The position numbers and the translations under genes were made by a program. 64,000 nucleotides of DNA, from contig JAESUZ010004903.1 of the NCBI GenBank assembly GCA_017311185.1, forward strand, positions 186,001-250,000, in the 5' to 3' direction. This document shows, one piece after another, positions 38,214 to 50,984 of the stretch (position 1 is the first letter of the stretch; each line of letters begins with the position of its first letter). The DNA comes from Proteles cristata cristata. Its lineage: Eukaryota > Chordata > Mammalia > Carnivora > Hyaenidae. Below the pieces are notes generated by a model that saw only the letters and a list, made by a program, of their open reading frames with translations, did no database searches and had not been told where the DNA came from.

Positions 38214-39750
38214 CCAACCACACACGCACACATGCATTCGCGTTTGCCACTCCTAGTGCATTTCAAAGTTTTTAGTACCGGTGATTTCTACAACTGTCCT
38301 TCACGAGGGAGGCAACCTTCTCTTCAAGCCAGCCACCCAAAGCCCGTTTCTGTAAGTGCCTCTCTGCTTTCTAACGTTTGGGGCCAAACCCCACTTATTC
38401 TGGTGAGCTGCCCTGGGGGTTCTGATCAGAAAGCGTCAGTGAGGCACAAATGCCCTTCTTCCCAAGTCCTGTCCCTCAGGAGGGGACTGCAGTAAGTCCA
38501 TCCTGTGCGGCACTCTTATTTTGAGAATGTGTTTGCCTGAAAGCTCTCATCTGATGCTGAGCTTTTTGTAAAAATGATCTCTCCATTTCTGCCTCTTCAG
38601 GGGGAAACTGCAGATCTCCTCGCTGGGAATCAGAGGGGAAAAAAAAAACCTCTGAAGCAGAGAACAGCTAACTAACTTCAAGCACCCGGAAGAAGTATAT
38701 GTTTACTATGAAGAGTTTTGTTAAGCAACATTAAGTGTGGATTCAGGAGTTCAGTCCAAACTGGCACATAAAGGGAAGGTCTAACGCAGTGGGTATACAG
38801 TGTCTTCGCGTTCTGTGAAAAAGGGGAAGGAAGACAAGATGATCAACTGGCCAGAGCTCATCTGCGCCAAGCACAACCTGTTTTCTTCAAAATAAGGCCT
38901 TCGTTCAGAGTTGCAATATTATCTTAAAACAAAACCAAACAAAACAAAACAAGCTGAAAACGAAATAAAACAAAAGTCATCGTGTTTGGCTATAGTTTCA
39001 AAACAGCGTTGGCTTTGTCTGACATTCTTTTAGAATTCTCCGGGCAGTTGATTAGGAGTGCGCACTGCATGGATCTGTAACACTAGTTGCATGAATTTGT
39101 GTCATTTTAAAATAGGTCAGTGCTGTTAGGGAAGGTACCTGGACTGACTTTTCAAGTCAGCTTTTAAGTTAGCCTCCGTACGCAGCCTGTTTGGCGGCAA
39201 ACACCCCCAAATCAATCAAAGCATAGCCTTTATTTTACCAAGGCATTACTTTCTGCTCACTTGTATTTCTGGAGTTAAGGTGATTGGAAATCACGGCCAG
39301 CTTGTCTAAGTGGAGAAGCCCTTGGCTAAATACTCACGGTGAAATATGATTTAATAACACAGTTCAAATCCAGAGATGTACTTGGGGTTATGTAAGTAAG
39401 GGGGAGGGGGTCCTTATACCTATTAAGACAGATGACCTTTCGAGTCACAAAAAAAAAACCCTGAAACTCAACAAACAATTTGATTTGTCCAAAGCGTTGA
39501 TGTTAAGTCATGGCAGGCCTGGCTAACAAGAAAATCATAGTGTGTAGCCGGAAGAAGGGAAAAGAATCAATTTTAGCCAAAAGGCAAGAAATGTTTATCT
39601 TTACCATTAAATGCATATGTGTCCAAGCCCTGTGTGCTGGGCCCTATTTGCCTGGCCCACTTCTCTCTAGATGGGTTTGCTGTTGGACCAGAAGCTCAGA
39701 GCCATGCTGAGAAGGCCCTACTCTCTGGCTGAGATTTTCGTGTTTGTTTT

Positions 39751-39763
39751 CACCAGAGGGCAA
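39751..39763 (+). promoter_or_regulatory. Candidate CTCF site 3' of MAF
   Basis: CACCAGAGGGCAA closely resembles the CTCF core (CCACCAGAGGGCAG type), lying about 300 bp beyond the proposed short-form polyadenylation site. Motif match only. Confidence 0.35.
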
Positions 39764-40053
39764 TGATATCTCAACTCACTCGAAAACTGCAAACTTGGGG
39801 GGAAGGGCATTTTGAGAGGTCATAATTTACATTTATATTAAATATTGCTAATTATTCAAAGGGACTGCCCCCTCCCCCCCACCGCCCCCAGCCTCACAAA
39901 ACAGCCTATGTTTCACCCTGAATGATTTCCTCCCTACTCCTCCATTAATCCTTCCTCTGGAGAAAAGGATGCATTTTACACTTCTACTGCGGTTTTGGGC
40001 CCAGTTAAACTGTACACTAAGAAGCTGAGCACAGAATCAAAAAAAAAATGCAG

Positions 40054-40059
40054 TTTATT
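40054..40059 (-). terminator. MAF: Polyadenylation signal AATAAA, likely 3' end of MAF short form
   Basis: The minus strand reads AATAATAAACTGCA followed by a run of nine T and GATTCTGTG. That is a canonical hexamer, a CA cleavage site and a U/GU-rich downstream element in correct order, and the best of several candidates. Confidence 0.6.
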
Positions 40060-40214
40060 ATTGTAGATTATTCTTTCTCTTGATATAACCAGAATTGAAA
40101 ATGAAAGAAAAGCACATAGGAACATCACGCGTGGTTAGTTAGTAACTCAAGATATAAAACAATTTTGCACAGCAAAATATGTAAAAGAAAAGTAACTGAC
40201 AAGATTTTTTTATA

Positions 40215-40220
40215 TTTATT
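40215..40220 (-). terminator. Alternative AATAAA, MAF 3' UTR
   Basis: Canonical hexamer on the minus strand (CACAATAAATAT) about 160 nt before the preferred signal. Further hexamers are at 40426-40431 and 41395-41400. They may give shorter 3' UTRs; the downstream elements are less convincing. Confidence 0.35.
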
Positions 40221-42182
40221 GTGGTAAGATTTACTTTTCATTTTTTTTTTAAAGACAGGATGTCAGTCCCTGAAAGTAACATTTACTGATTATTGCCTTT
40301 AAAACTGTGGATTTTTTTTTTTTAAGTTACAGAAAATCTAGTTCTGCACCACAATACAACTGTAAAAAAATCTGCATCGTCTTAAAACTGTGCAGTAATG
40401 CCATTTTGTTTATAACTGCAGAAATTTTATTAGCGTTCTAAACAGTTTTGCAAATTTTTGTGTATTATATGCTTGCAGGTTATATTTTAGTGCAATTCAG
40501 TCCCAAATACTTTAAATTTGAAAAAAAAAAACATACATTTTGAATGTAAAATCCCCCTACAGATATAAACAGGGGTGTTTCCCCTTTAATACTTTGGTTT
40601 TTCAATACAGTCAGTGGTATAGCAAAGAGTACACATACTCAACTTATATTTTAAGTTGCAAGCACATGCTTGTATAAGCTACTTTTTTTAAACAGTCCCC
40701 TTGCAAATTCTACCCCCCCCTTAACATCACAACAGTAAACAATTTAGTGCATCAATCTTTAAAAAAATCTACAGCTAAACAGACCTAACTCTTTCAAATT
40801 TATCTATAACATTCCTTTATCTGTAGCATACATTTTAACTGGGCTAACAGATTATAAAAACTAGAATTAAATTATATACTAGAAACCCATAGCATTCCAC
40901 ATTTGACAATGACCAAAAGCCAAAAAGAAAAAAAAATAATAAAAAGAAAACAAACCAAAAAATAACGGGGCATATTCCTTTTTTTTTTCTTTTTTGAAAA
41001 ATAAATTTTAGACTGCTTTCCGCAACAGCACAAGTTTAGTCCCCAAAGTGGGGTGTCATTCTTATTAAAAAGAAAAAAAAAACCATTAAGAGTTCTTTAC
41101 TGTTAGATTTTTAACCCATTCTGGCATCTTTGACAAGGAATGCCTTCAGTGCATTTCCAATGGGAGGCTGAAGTTCTGAGTAACTCAAAGCAGTTTGGAG
41201 GATGCAAACTTTCATGGGAAGAAGGCTCTAGGTTGGCACTTTGTTCGGAACTCAAAAAAGTCATGAGGCAATAAAACAAAAGTACGAATGCCATGCCATA
41301 AGTCTTCGAACGTCCATTTCCAAGCCAAAAGGAAAAAAAAAAAAGAAAAAAAAATAATTATACCATACATGTCCAGCATGCAGGCTTTTTTTTTTTTATT
41401 AATATAATGTCTCTTTTCCATAAAGTCTTTGAAACAGTTATAGTTCATTGTTGCTAAGACAAAGTAGCGAGCATAATAATGCATGAGATGAGAATGAGTT
41501 TTTTAATGGCAGACTAAACTCTCAGATTTGGCATGGTAAGGCCAAAACTCACAAGTCACACCCAGGTTGATGCAGGCTTGATTGTGGTAGGTTCATGAGG
41601 ATTTTTGTTTCTCTCTCTAGTTTAGCATCACAATGCTAAAAGAAAACCCGATGGAACTCAGCGCGCTGCAAGTCTCTAACATTTCACATTTTTTTTTTTT
41701 CCTTTGCAAGCTCAATCTCACATGTGAAGAACTCAGGAGGAGGAAAAAAAAAACTTAGCTTTTTTTTTTTTCTTTTTTTCTTTTATCTCTGAGGAGATGG
41801 GTGGAGAGGGCGTGAGGGTGGAGGTTGGGAAAAAAGGCAACAACACAGCAAGCTCCAAAAAGTAAAATTAAAAAAAAAAAAAAAAACAACAAACAAAAAT
41901 AAACACACACACACACAGAAAATGAACACCAGCTCATGAACTGAAGAAGGGAGAGAAAAAAAAAAAAAACCAAAACCAAAAACAAAACCTATGAATGATG
42001 CGGGTTTCAAAGATGAGCATGAAGAACTCTGCTGAGACCTCTGAACATGGGGGCGGGAGGGCGGCGGTAAATAAAAACAAGCTAGCAAGTTATGGAGAAT
42101 TTCAGATTGGCAGTCCATGAGCCAGACGTCCACTCCCTCCCCATTTAAAAACAGCCACCGCCACCGCCAACTGGGAGCAGGG

Positions 42183-42243
42183 AGTGTGTGTGTGCATGTG
42201 TGTGTGTGCACACGTGTGTGCATGTGTGTGCGTGCGTGTGTGC
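42183..42243. repeat. GT-rich microsatellite with CA interruptions in MAF 3' UTR
   Basis: Alternating purine-pyrimidine stretch made of TG runs broken by TGCATG and TGCACACG, about 140-200 nt beyond the short-isoform stop. In the transcript it reads as a CA-rich tract with GUGU-free spacing; such alternating runs can adopt Z-DNA. Confidence 0.8.
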
Positions 42244-42361
42244 AGGGGCATGGGGGGGCGATCTCGGCAGGGGAGGGGGCGAGGTGGCGGCGAGCACGGC
42301 TCTGGAACTAGCAAGCCCACACCCGAGTGGGACCCCCACGGAGCACTTATCAAGGTGGCTA

Positions 42362-44024
<1,663 letters not shown>

Positions 44025-44351
44025 GCTTCTCGCCTTCTCTTCTGCCTGCTCTTTTTATTATTTTTTTTCCCCTTTCCTTTCCCTTTCTCTCTCTCTCTCT
44101 CCCTCGCGCGCTCTCTCCGTGCAAAGTGCAAGACAGAGGTGCAGCCCGGCTGGAGGAAAGGGAGGGGGGAGTTTAGTTCTTTCTTGCCTTTTTTTTTTTT
44201 AAAGCAAAATAGCGAAGTCCTGGGGAAAGGCGAGGCAGAGAGCAAAAAGGGGGGAGGCCGAGCCGACGAGCAGCCCGAGCCACGGCTCGAAGATGAAAAA
44301 AGATTTTAAAAGCCTCTGATCCAGCAAGAAGAGTTTAAAGCAATTGCTGAG

Positions 44352-44358
44352 TTTTATA
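44352..44358 (-). promoter_or_regulatory. MAF: TATA box of MAF
   Basis: The minus strand reads GCTATAAAACTC. The element lies about 850 bp above the main ATG and 8 bp below a consensus CRE. It predicts a start of transcription near 44327. Confidence 0.8.
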
Positions 44359-44365
44359 GCACTTG

Positions 44366-44373
44366 TGACGTCA
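44366..44373 (-). promoter_or_regulatory. MAF: Consensus CRE (TGACGTCA) in the MAF promoter
   Basis: Perfect eight-base palindrome TGACGTCA eight bases upstream of the TATA box, the classic position for a CREB/ATF site in a TATA promoter. A half MARE (TGCTGA, 44345-44350 on the plus strand) lies on the other side of the TATA box. Confidence 0.75.
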
Positions 44374-44405
44374 GGTCCAAATGGGAAATTGACTGGTACT
44401 CGGGG

Positions 44406-44410
44406 CCAAT
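44406..44410 (-). promoter_or_regulatory. MAF: CCAAT box (inverted) about 80 bp upstream of the start site
   Basis: CCAAT on the plus strand, hence ATTGG in the direction of MAF. It sits at the usual NF-Y distance from the inferred start. A second copy is at 44486-44490. Confidence 0.6.
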
Positions 44411-44490
44411 GGGAGGCGGCGAGAGCGGCCGCGATTAGCATAATAGATAGAAACAAGGAAACTTTTCGGAGCTGTCAATCAGGGCCCAAT

Positions 44491-44507
44491 CAGCTGACTG
44501 TCAGCTG
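44491..44507. promoter_or_regulatory. 17-bp palindrome resembling a Maf recognition element
   Basis: CAGCTGAC-T-GTCAGCTG is a perfect inverted repeat around one central base. Its half-sites contain GCTGAC/GTCAGC, the core of the CRE-type MARE (TGCTGACGTCAGCA), with one extra central base and A/T flanks in place of T/A. It also contains two CAGCTG E-boxes. It lies about 165-180 bp above the inferred MAF start site. Palindromy is seen directly; Maf binding is inferred. Confidence 0.5.
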
Positions 44508-44926
44508 GGACAGGCTGGCTTAACCCTTTGCGCGCCGCAGCCTCCCGGAGAGGGAGCAAAGCCCGGCGCAAAGTTTGGTGCAAGAGGGGAAGGAGTAGTC
44601 CAGAGGGACTTCGGGAACCCGGGAGGACCGTTGGCTTTACTTCGGAGCGCGAGAGAGGCCTGCCTTCCGGAGCGGCGGCTTGCCCTCCCCTCGCTCTGCG
44701 GGGATTGGCCCGACTCCGCTCCCTGGGCAGCTCTCAACCTTGGGACTGTGAATTCGCTCGGCAGCTTTTCCTCCGCACTCCACCTTTGGCACCCAGGTGT
44801 CTGCCCGGGGGACCTTCCTTCCCCGAGCCGTGGCTGTGCCCAGAGCTCAAACTTGGCCTTTGGAGCCAAAGAGCGCAAACTCTTTGTCCCTCTCCCCGGG
44901 GCCCACGCGCTTGGGGGCTCAGGGGT

Positions 44927-44947
44927 GCGGGGGTGGGGGTGGGGGGC
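44927..44947 (+). repeat. G-rich run upstream of MAF promoter, G-quadruplex candidate
   Basis: Runs of four to six G separated by one to three bases, about 600 bp above the inferred start site on the strand opposite to the gene's sense direction. Confidence 0.55.
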
Positions 44948-45280
44948 TCAGTGTCCCAACTGCGCGCAGGGCGCCACTTCCCCGCGCGCAGCCCGAGTGG
45001 TTCCGAGTCAGCGAGGGGGAGAAAAGCCCGTTTTATCGCCCTCTTTGAAGGAAGGGATATAACTTGTTCGGGGGCCATTACGCGCGGGGACTGGCTGCCC
45101 GCTGGCGTCGGGTGCCCTAGGAGGGGGGAGCGAACGCCTACGCGAGTTAACTCCGGAGAAGCTGGCAGCCTGGTTAGCCGGGCTCAGCCCTTGGGCTTCC
45201 AACTCTGGCCTGAGTGCGGCCTTAGAGATTCATATTTGTCTCTCTGTCTCTCTCTCTGTCTCATCGCACCTCCCCTACAC

Positions 45281-45315
45281 ACGCGCGCGCGCGCGCGCAC
45301 ACACACACACACACT
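45281..45315. repeat. (CG)n(CA)n alternating tract upstream of MAF
   Basis: ACACGCGCGCG...CACACACAC, a continuous alternating purine-pyrimidine run about 950 bp above the start site. Such sequence readily forms Z-DNA. Confidence 0.8.
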
Positions 45316-45886
45316 CACGCACACGCTCACTCACCCCCATACGAAATCTGACCCCTGTTTATCAGGGTCCCGCGCGCCCTTTGCACTTTCACGTCTCACT
45401 TAATTATTTCAGACTTAACGATGGAGAGGAGCAAGGGGTGCATGTGTGTGGGGGGGAGCAACTCCCACCAGCTCCCCTCGAAGGGTTAAATTTTAAACCG
45501 CGGTTTCTCGGACCAGCCCGGAAACCCACAGTGGGGGTAGGGTGGGGGGCTGCTTTTCCCCCTCCCCGTGGCAGATGCTAACAACTATTCAGTTTTCTAG
45601 ATCGATTTGTTGAAAGCTTATGCAAAAAAAGAAAAAGGAAAGAAAGAAAAAGAAGAGAAAAGAAAGACCCAACAACTGTTTCTAAGATTTTAAAGCGATA
45701 GGCAAGTCGGAGAAACCGAGATTTATTTGGGGGAAAGCAAGCGTGCGCCAAGCCGACCCAGCTTTTGGAAGACCAGCCCGCCTACTTGGATGTTGAGACT
45801 GTTGATTCCTCCAATTAATGAAATGCATTTGGTGTTAATCATATTTATTTTACTTTATGGGAGGGGGAGACGCTAGGAGGGCGCAC

Positions 45887-45914
<28 letters not shown>
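45887..45914 (+). repeat. Long A homopolymer
   Basis: Twenty-six or more consecutive A with no obvious SINE or LINE attached on its left side. Confidence 0.8.
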
Positions 45915-45918
<4 letters not shown>

Positions 45919-45973
45919 AAAAGCCTGCAAAAGAATCCAAGAGTGAAAACTATTGTTGGATTTTTACCTCAAC

Positions 45974-45983
45974 AGCGCCACCT
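45974..45983 (-). promoter_or_regulatory. Candidate CTCF half match upstream of MAF
   Basis: AGCGCCACCT matches the reverse complement of the CTCF core (AGGTGGCGCT), but the following bases TTCGG diverge from consensus. It lies about 1.6 kb above the MAF start site, in opposite orientation to the candidate at 39751. Confidence 0.25.
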
Positions 45984-47089
45984 TTCGGCAAAGGTCAGTT
46001 TAAATTGATCCCTGTCCAGTTTTGTTGAAGTGCAGAGAAGCTGGTTTTCCAAGGTGGGAGGGGGACTGAGGCCCAGAGAGTCAGTTTGACTTTAGTGCGA
46101 TAACCCGACCTTGTAGAAAAGGGGCTGAGGATAGGGTAGGCGGGTGCGGGAATCGTTTTTTCCCCACTGTCTCCCTTGAGGGTCAACAAAGAGGCCGGAA
46201 GACACAGAAGCCTTTAGAGTGTGGTTCTGCAGAGATTTTTGCAAGTGAATCCCATGTCACAGGGCCCCCGAACCCTTTAGAAGTGCCAGGATGGATTTTC
46301 AACGGGCTTTATGGAAATATCAATAGAATTAAAGTTACTTGTAATTCGGTGATAAATGAGATGTCTCTAGTAAGTATGATTAAGTGCAGTGCTATAAAGT
46401 TGTTTATCTGAAAAGTAATTCTCAGAAAACCTGACTTCTGACACTTAGTCATATATTAAGCCAGCTTCTTGAACATTGCACTTCAGAATGGCTCTCACCC
46501 ACCCCACAACATTCTTTCCTATTTATAATGAGACCTTAGGTGTCACTCATTGGCTTCTTACACCAGATTAGACTTGTGTTAATTCTTTGATGCTGGCAGC
46601 CTTTAGTTTTAGCAAACCCGGAATCCCTAATAAGAGACTCCCCAAAGGGCTTGTAGGCACATCATAACCCTAAATGCCACTGCTGTTGGTGTTTTCCAGA
46701 AAAGCACTTTTTCCTTTTCATTACTGCCGCAGAGAAGCTGTTTATAAGGATAGTTTGGGTTTTACGGGAGCACTCTGTAGGGATGGAATGAAGAGTGTCT
46801 ATTACCAGTTGGGAAGAAAGAGTGAAACTGTGTCAATATTTATGCAACCTAACAGAATTCCTTTGCTTTCCTCCTCTCCGACAGTATTCCACCTAGTAAT
46901 GAAGTTAAGAGATTATCGTTTATGTATTCAGAGGAGAATCCACTGCTTAAATTACATAAACATATTATGTCTTTTAGCATTGTCAACAGTGATAGTTTTC
47001 TATGTGTTTTTTCTCATTAGCCACAAAAGTCTGAAGTTTATATATTTCATGTAAAATGAATATAAGTGTATTTAGGAAGAATTAACTCA

Positions 47090-47091
<2 letters not shown>

Positions 47092-47138
<47 letters not shown>
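47092..47138 (+). repeat. (TG)n microsatellite
   Basis: About 21 TG units followed by TATGTGTG, about 2.8 kb upstream of the MAF start site. Confidence 0.95.
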
Positions 47139-47140
<2 letters not shown>

Positions 47141-48599
47141 ACATTTTGTTTTTTAGCCTTTTGCATCACATTTTCATTAAAAGCTGTAAGATAGGATCCC
47201 TGGCTCTCCTGAGAGTGTTTTTGGCCAGGAACACTGAAACTGCTACATTTATAAATAAACAACATTTATAAACAAAGTTTGCTAATGACGAAGACCATGG
47301 GATACAGATTCATGGCCATGCACCTAATTGTTGCAATTATATATCATTTCTACAAATTAAATGCCCATGTTTGGGCAGCCAAATGTATTATTATCTGCAC
47401 ATTTTTTATGGTTTATTTTTGTATGCTGCTGTCAAGCCATGGTATTTTTCTTTCTCTTATTGCAGACTCTTTTACAGTCTCCCATTTTCTCTTGGAAAAA
47501 AAAAAAAGAGAGGGAGAGAGGATTAGAATTATTTTTTTTAGATGTGTAGCGGTAGTGCTCTTAGAACGTAATTCTCATTTTTGTCCTTTTTGCTTTATTA
47601 TTTAGTGATTCACAGGGGTGTCTAAACATTTACAGTTCGCTGTTAGCGGCGTTTCTTTTGTAACAATTGAGCTCTCTCATTTTAATTAGTACTATTCAGA
47701 TTTTTGATTCTCTACAATTACAGCAAGGCCACATTTCTTTAGACTTCTTTGGGAACATTGTTTCCCTTCTTCCAAGCTAGTCTAATCCAAATACAATATG
47801 AACTGTGTTTTCTTACTGCTTAATATCCCCTTGCTATATATATTCTAGTAATCTCTGTAGAACAATATAGAGTAATTTAGAAACCAAGCATTTGTCATTA
47901 TTGACCAATTCAAACCAGTAGTATTAAAGTTTCTGAAAGCAGTGAATATTTATAGAAGAATGTGGAGGGGGAGGGTATGGGTCGAATCCTGCAGAAGATG
48001 ATTGCGAAACCGGAACATCAAAAGCACAGATGTAGTTTCATCTCAGTACATACATAAGAACTTTAGGCAAAAATAAAAGGGGGGGGGGGCTTGCTTGTGT
48101 CCAAATTACAATGATTAAACACTAAAAATAATATATTTCTCCTGATTGTGAGTTGTAGCAACTCAGGTATATCATGTCAAAATCAGACATATGTAATCTA
48201 AAAAGAACAAGATGCATCAAGGGCAGTGTCTGAACTCTTTGTTTATCCAGGAACTGATTTTATAGTGCAGAACTAACCAGTGTCCACTAAATTTCACCAT
48301 GAAAGCAACTAACTCGATGTGAGGAAAGAGTTGCTCAGAGTAACTGAATGATAAGACATATAGTGTTCTTAGGTCTAGTGTTAGATAAATCCTTTTAACA
48401 GTCTTTAGTTAGCTGGGTAAGTAAATCACAAATCACTGTGAGCAGATTCATGGAAGAAAATTAATAGAATCAGACGAGATAATCTGATAAGGGGAAAATT
48501 GCTGAGGAAACAGTCTTGCCTCATATTGGAGAATGTGAAACACCAGTCTGATTACTAGGAGTCGTTATGAATAGGTGAATTATGTGCTAAATAATCATC

Positions 48600-48850
48600 A
48601 GAGTAATTCAGCATTTATTAATTCTTTTCTCTTTAAGCAATTCACATTGTAAGTTAAAGCCGCTCTCTCTTTGAAGACACATCTTTTATAATTTTTATTA
48701 GAGGTAATTTATTATTTGCATTACCTGTATTTACTTCATAATTGAACATTTTGCATTCAAATTTATGTAATGCATTATGCTTGAGAATATATTTCTGCCT
48801 GATTAGCATAAATAGTCACTTACCTCATGAATTACTAACAAAGTTTATCT
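48600..48850. promoter_or_regulatory. AT-rich block dense in POU/homeodomain-like motifs
   Basis: Contains ATTTGCAT (octamer-like, near 48713-48720), ATGCATTATGC, TTTGCATTC, TTAGCATAAAT and many TAATT/ATTA motifs in 250 bp with no transposon signature, 4.3-4.5 kb above the MAF start site. Candidate conserved enhancer; conservation was not tested. Confidence 0.3.
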
Positions 48851-50984
48851 TAAAATATAGGTTTTTTTATTAAGTGGAACACAAACATATGTACAATAAA
48901 TTCTGATTTTCCGGTGCAGTTAGAGAACAACTCATTTGGTTTCGGGGAAGCTAGGCTGCAAAGGAGGAGAGTAATCACGAGGAGGAAGCAAAATATAGAC
49001 AAGTGAGATGTGTAGGTCTCTTTCCAGGGGGTATCATTCAGCAGAGGCGCGGGGGGAGGGGGGCAGTGCCTGCTGCGGGGTACAGGGGAAAGCACAGAGG
49101 AGGGTGCTAGGCTCTTCAGACACTGGACTGCTTGCGGATGAGCTAGACAAACGAGGCTGTGGGTGGGTCCTGAAAGAGGCGGCAGCAAGGTGCCCTCCAT
49201 GTCTTGGGAAGAACCAGGGACGAGGTGAAATGGCACTGACAGTTGGTAGTTTCTGTTGCTGTTTATTTCCTTGTTTCTTTGGTCTCCCTAGAACGCAATA
49301 CGCGTCCGTTGCTAAAATCCTTGTTCCTCTGGCACAACACACGTGAAAAACCCAGATGTGTTTTCAAGTGAGAATTCCTGGGATGATCTCCCCTAATTTG
49401 CTCCCTTTCTTCACCCGGAAAAAGACGCCCAAGGTGGCAGACAGGGGGCATTTGATGAGGGAGTTTCGCGCAGACGTGAACCTCTGAATGAAAAGGTTTC
49501 TTCTGGTTTTTAGGCAGTAGACAGAGATATAGAATGACGAGGCCTCCTTCCCCACCCTTGCCCTTCCAAATCAACAGATTTTCATGGCTTCCTTCCACCC
49601 TCCCCCCAGGGCATACCTATCTCCTTAGATACCACCCTCCCCCAGCCCCCCAGTTAGGAACTTCTTAGATTTACCCTCCATTGCTCTCCTTTTTCATCTT
49701 AATCACAGTTTATACTGACGAAGGAATATGTCTTGAAAGCATTCAACCCTTCAAAATGTTTATTGTGCTGAAATCAGAACTGATAAAAGGAAAAAAAAAA
49801 AAAAAAGAGGAGGCATGAAAAAAGGGACCTGATGTGGGGACAGTGTTTATTCAGGCTGTGTCTTTTATGCAAGGTCACAGTAACGCAGGGGACAGGCTGG
49901 TGGTGGTGCTAGCTCTGCGAAGTTTTGGTCCCTCTTCCTCCTACCCCTGGGGACGGGGAGGGGGATTCGGAGATCCCTTTTCCAGAGACATTTAGCACTC
50001 ACTCCACCTAGGAGATAGAAAGTTCTGGAAAAACAGAGACCAAACTTAAATACTTGTGAGATTACCAGGAACGTGGTGATGCAGACGAATTCTGAATTTG
50101 TGTGTTTCTGAATTTGTTTGGCTGCTGGACAAAAGGGATCTCTTGTGGCCCGTTTTTTACATTTTACTTCTTGGTTGCATAATGGGTTATGCTGTGCTTT
50201 CTCCTGTGTTGTTCTGTTTGCCGGAAACACCGACTACTCCCCATGACACCCTCATGGCATCATCCATCATGGTGGTGCCCCTGATCAGACAAAGAGGTGG
50301 GCTACCCCTACCAAATAAAAATTAAATTCCCATACATAGACCTTACATTAGCATTTCTTTTAGTCTGTTTGTAATAGTGATCCATGCTTTTAGCCATATA
50401 TAAACATTTAAACAAGACAGAAATAGGAGGGTATCAGACAAAAGAAACCACGAATTCCTTGTCTACCCCAAGTCCCTGATCCTGGCCTCAGGTACTAGCG
50501 CCTCTAATAATGGGGTTCCAAGACTATATTTTCATGGAATGGAATCAGTTCCTACATAGTTCTTCAACTTGTGCTGTCTACAATGTATGCACCTTGACAA
50601 TCTCAAAAAGCAGCTGGGGTATCTTCTATGCTCTGGCAGAAGCGGGGGAGGTTTACACATCTGACCTTTACACCCTCTTTCCAACCAATGCATGATCAGA
50701 ATCGGCTTCACAACACCTGGGCCTGTGAGTCAGCATGCAAGACTGACTTACCAGGCACAAAAGACACTGTGCCTAAGGCCCAGGAGACTATTAGGGGCCC
50801 AGGAAAACTTCCACGTCTTTTAAAATCAGATGAAAAGAAATGAATATAATCGAGCATGGATTATACCTGTCATTATACCAACACAATCATAAAATAATAA
50901 TTATTATTTTTTTTATGGAAGAAGAGGTCTACAGAACACAGAGTGCCTCGTACCTACAGAAGTCCAAGTGTGGCCCCAACAGCA

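Larger units (their letters stand above)
45600..50980. other. Upstream flank of MAF, transposon-poor, no gene seen
   Basis: AT-rich unique sequence with the (TG)n at 47092 and the homeodomain-like block at 48600-48850 as its only notable features. In other mammals non-coding RNAs lie further upstream of MAF; none can be recognised from sequence alone here. Confidence 0.5.
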
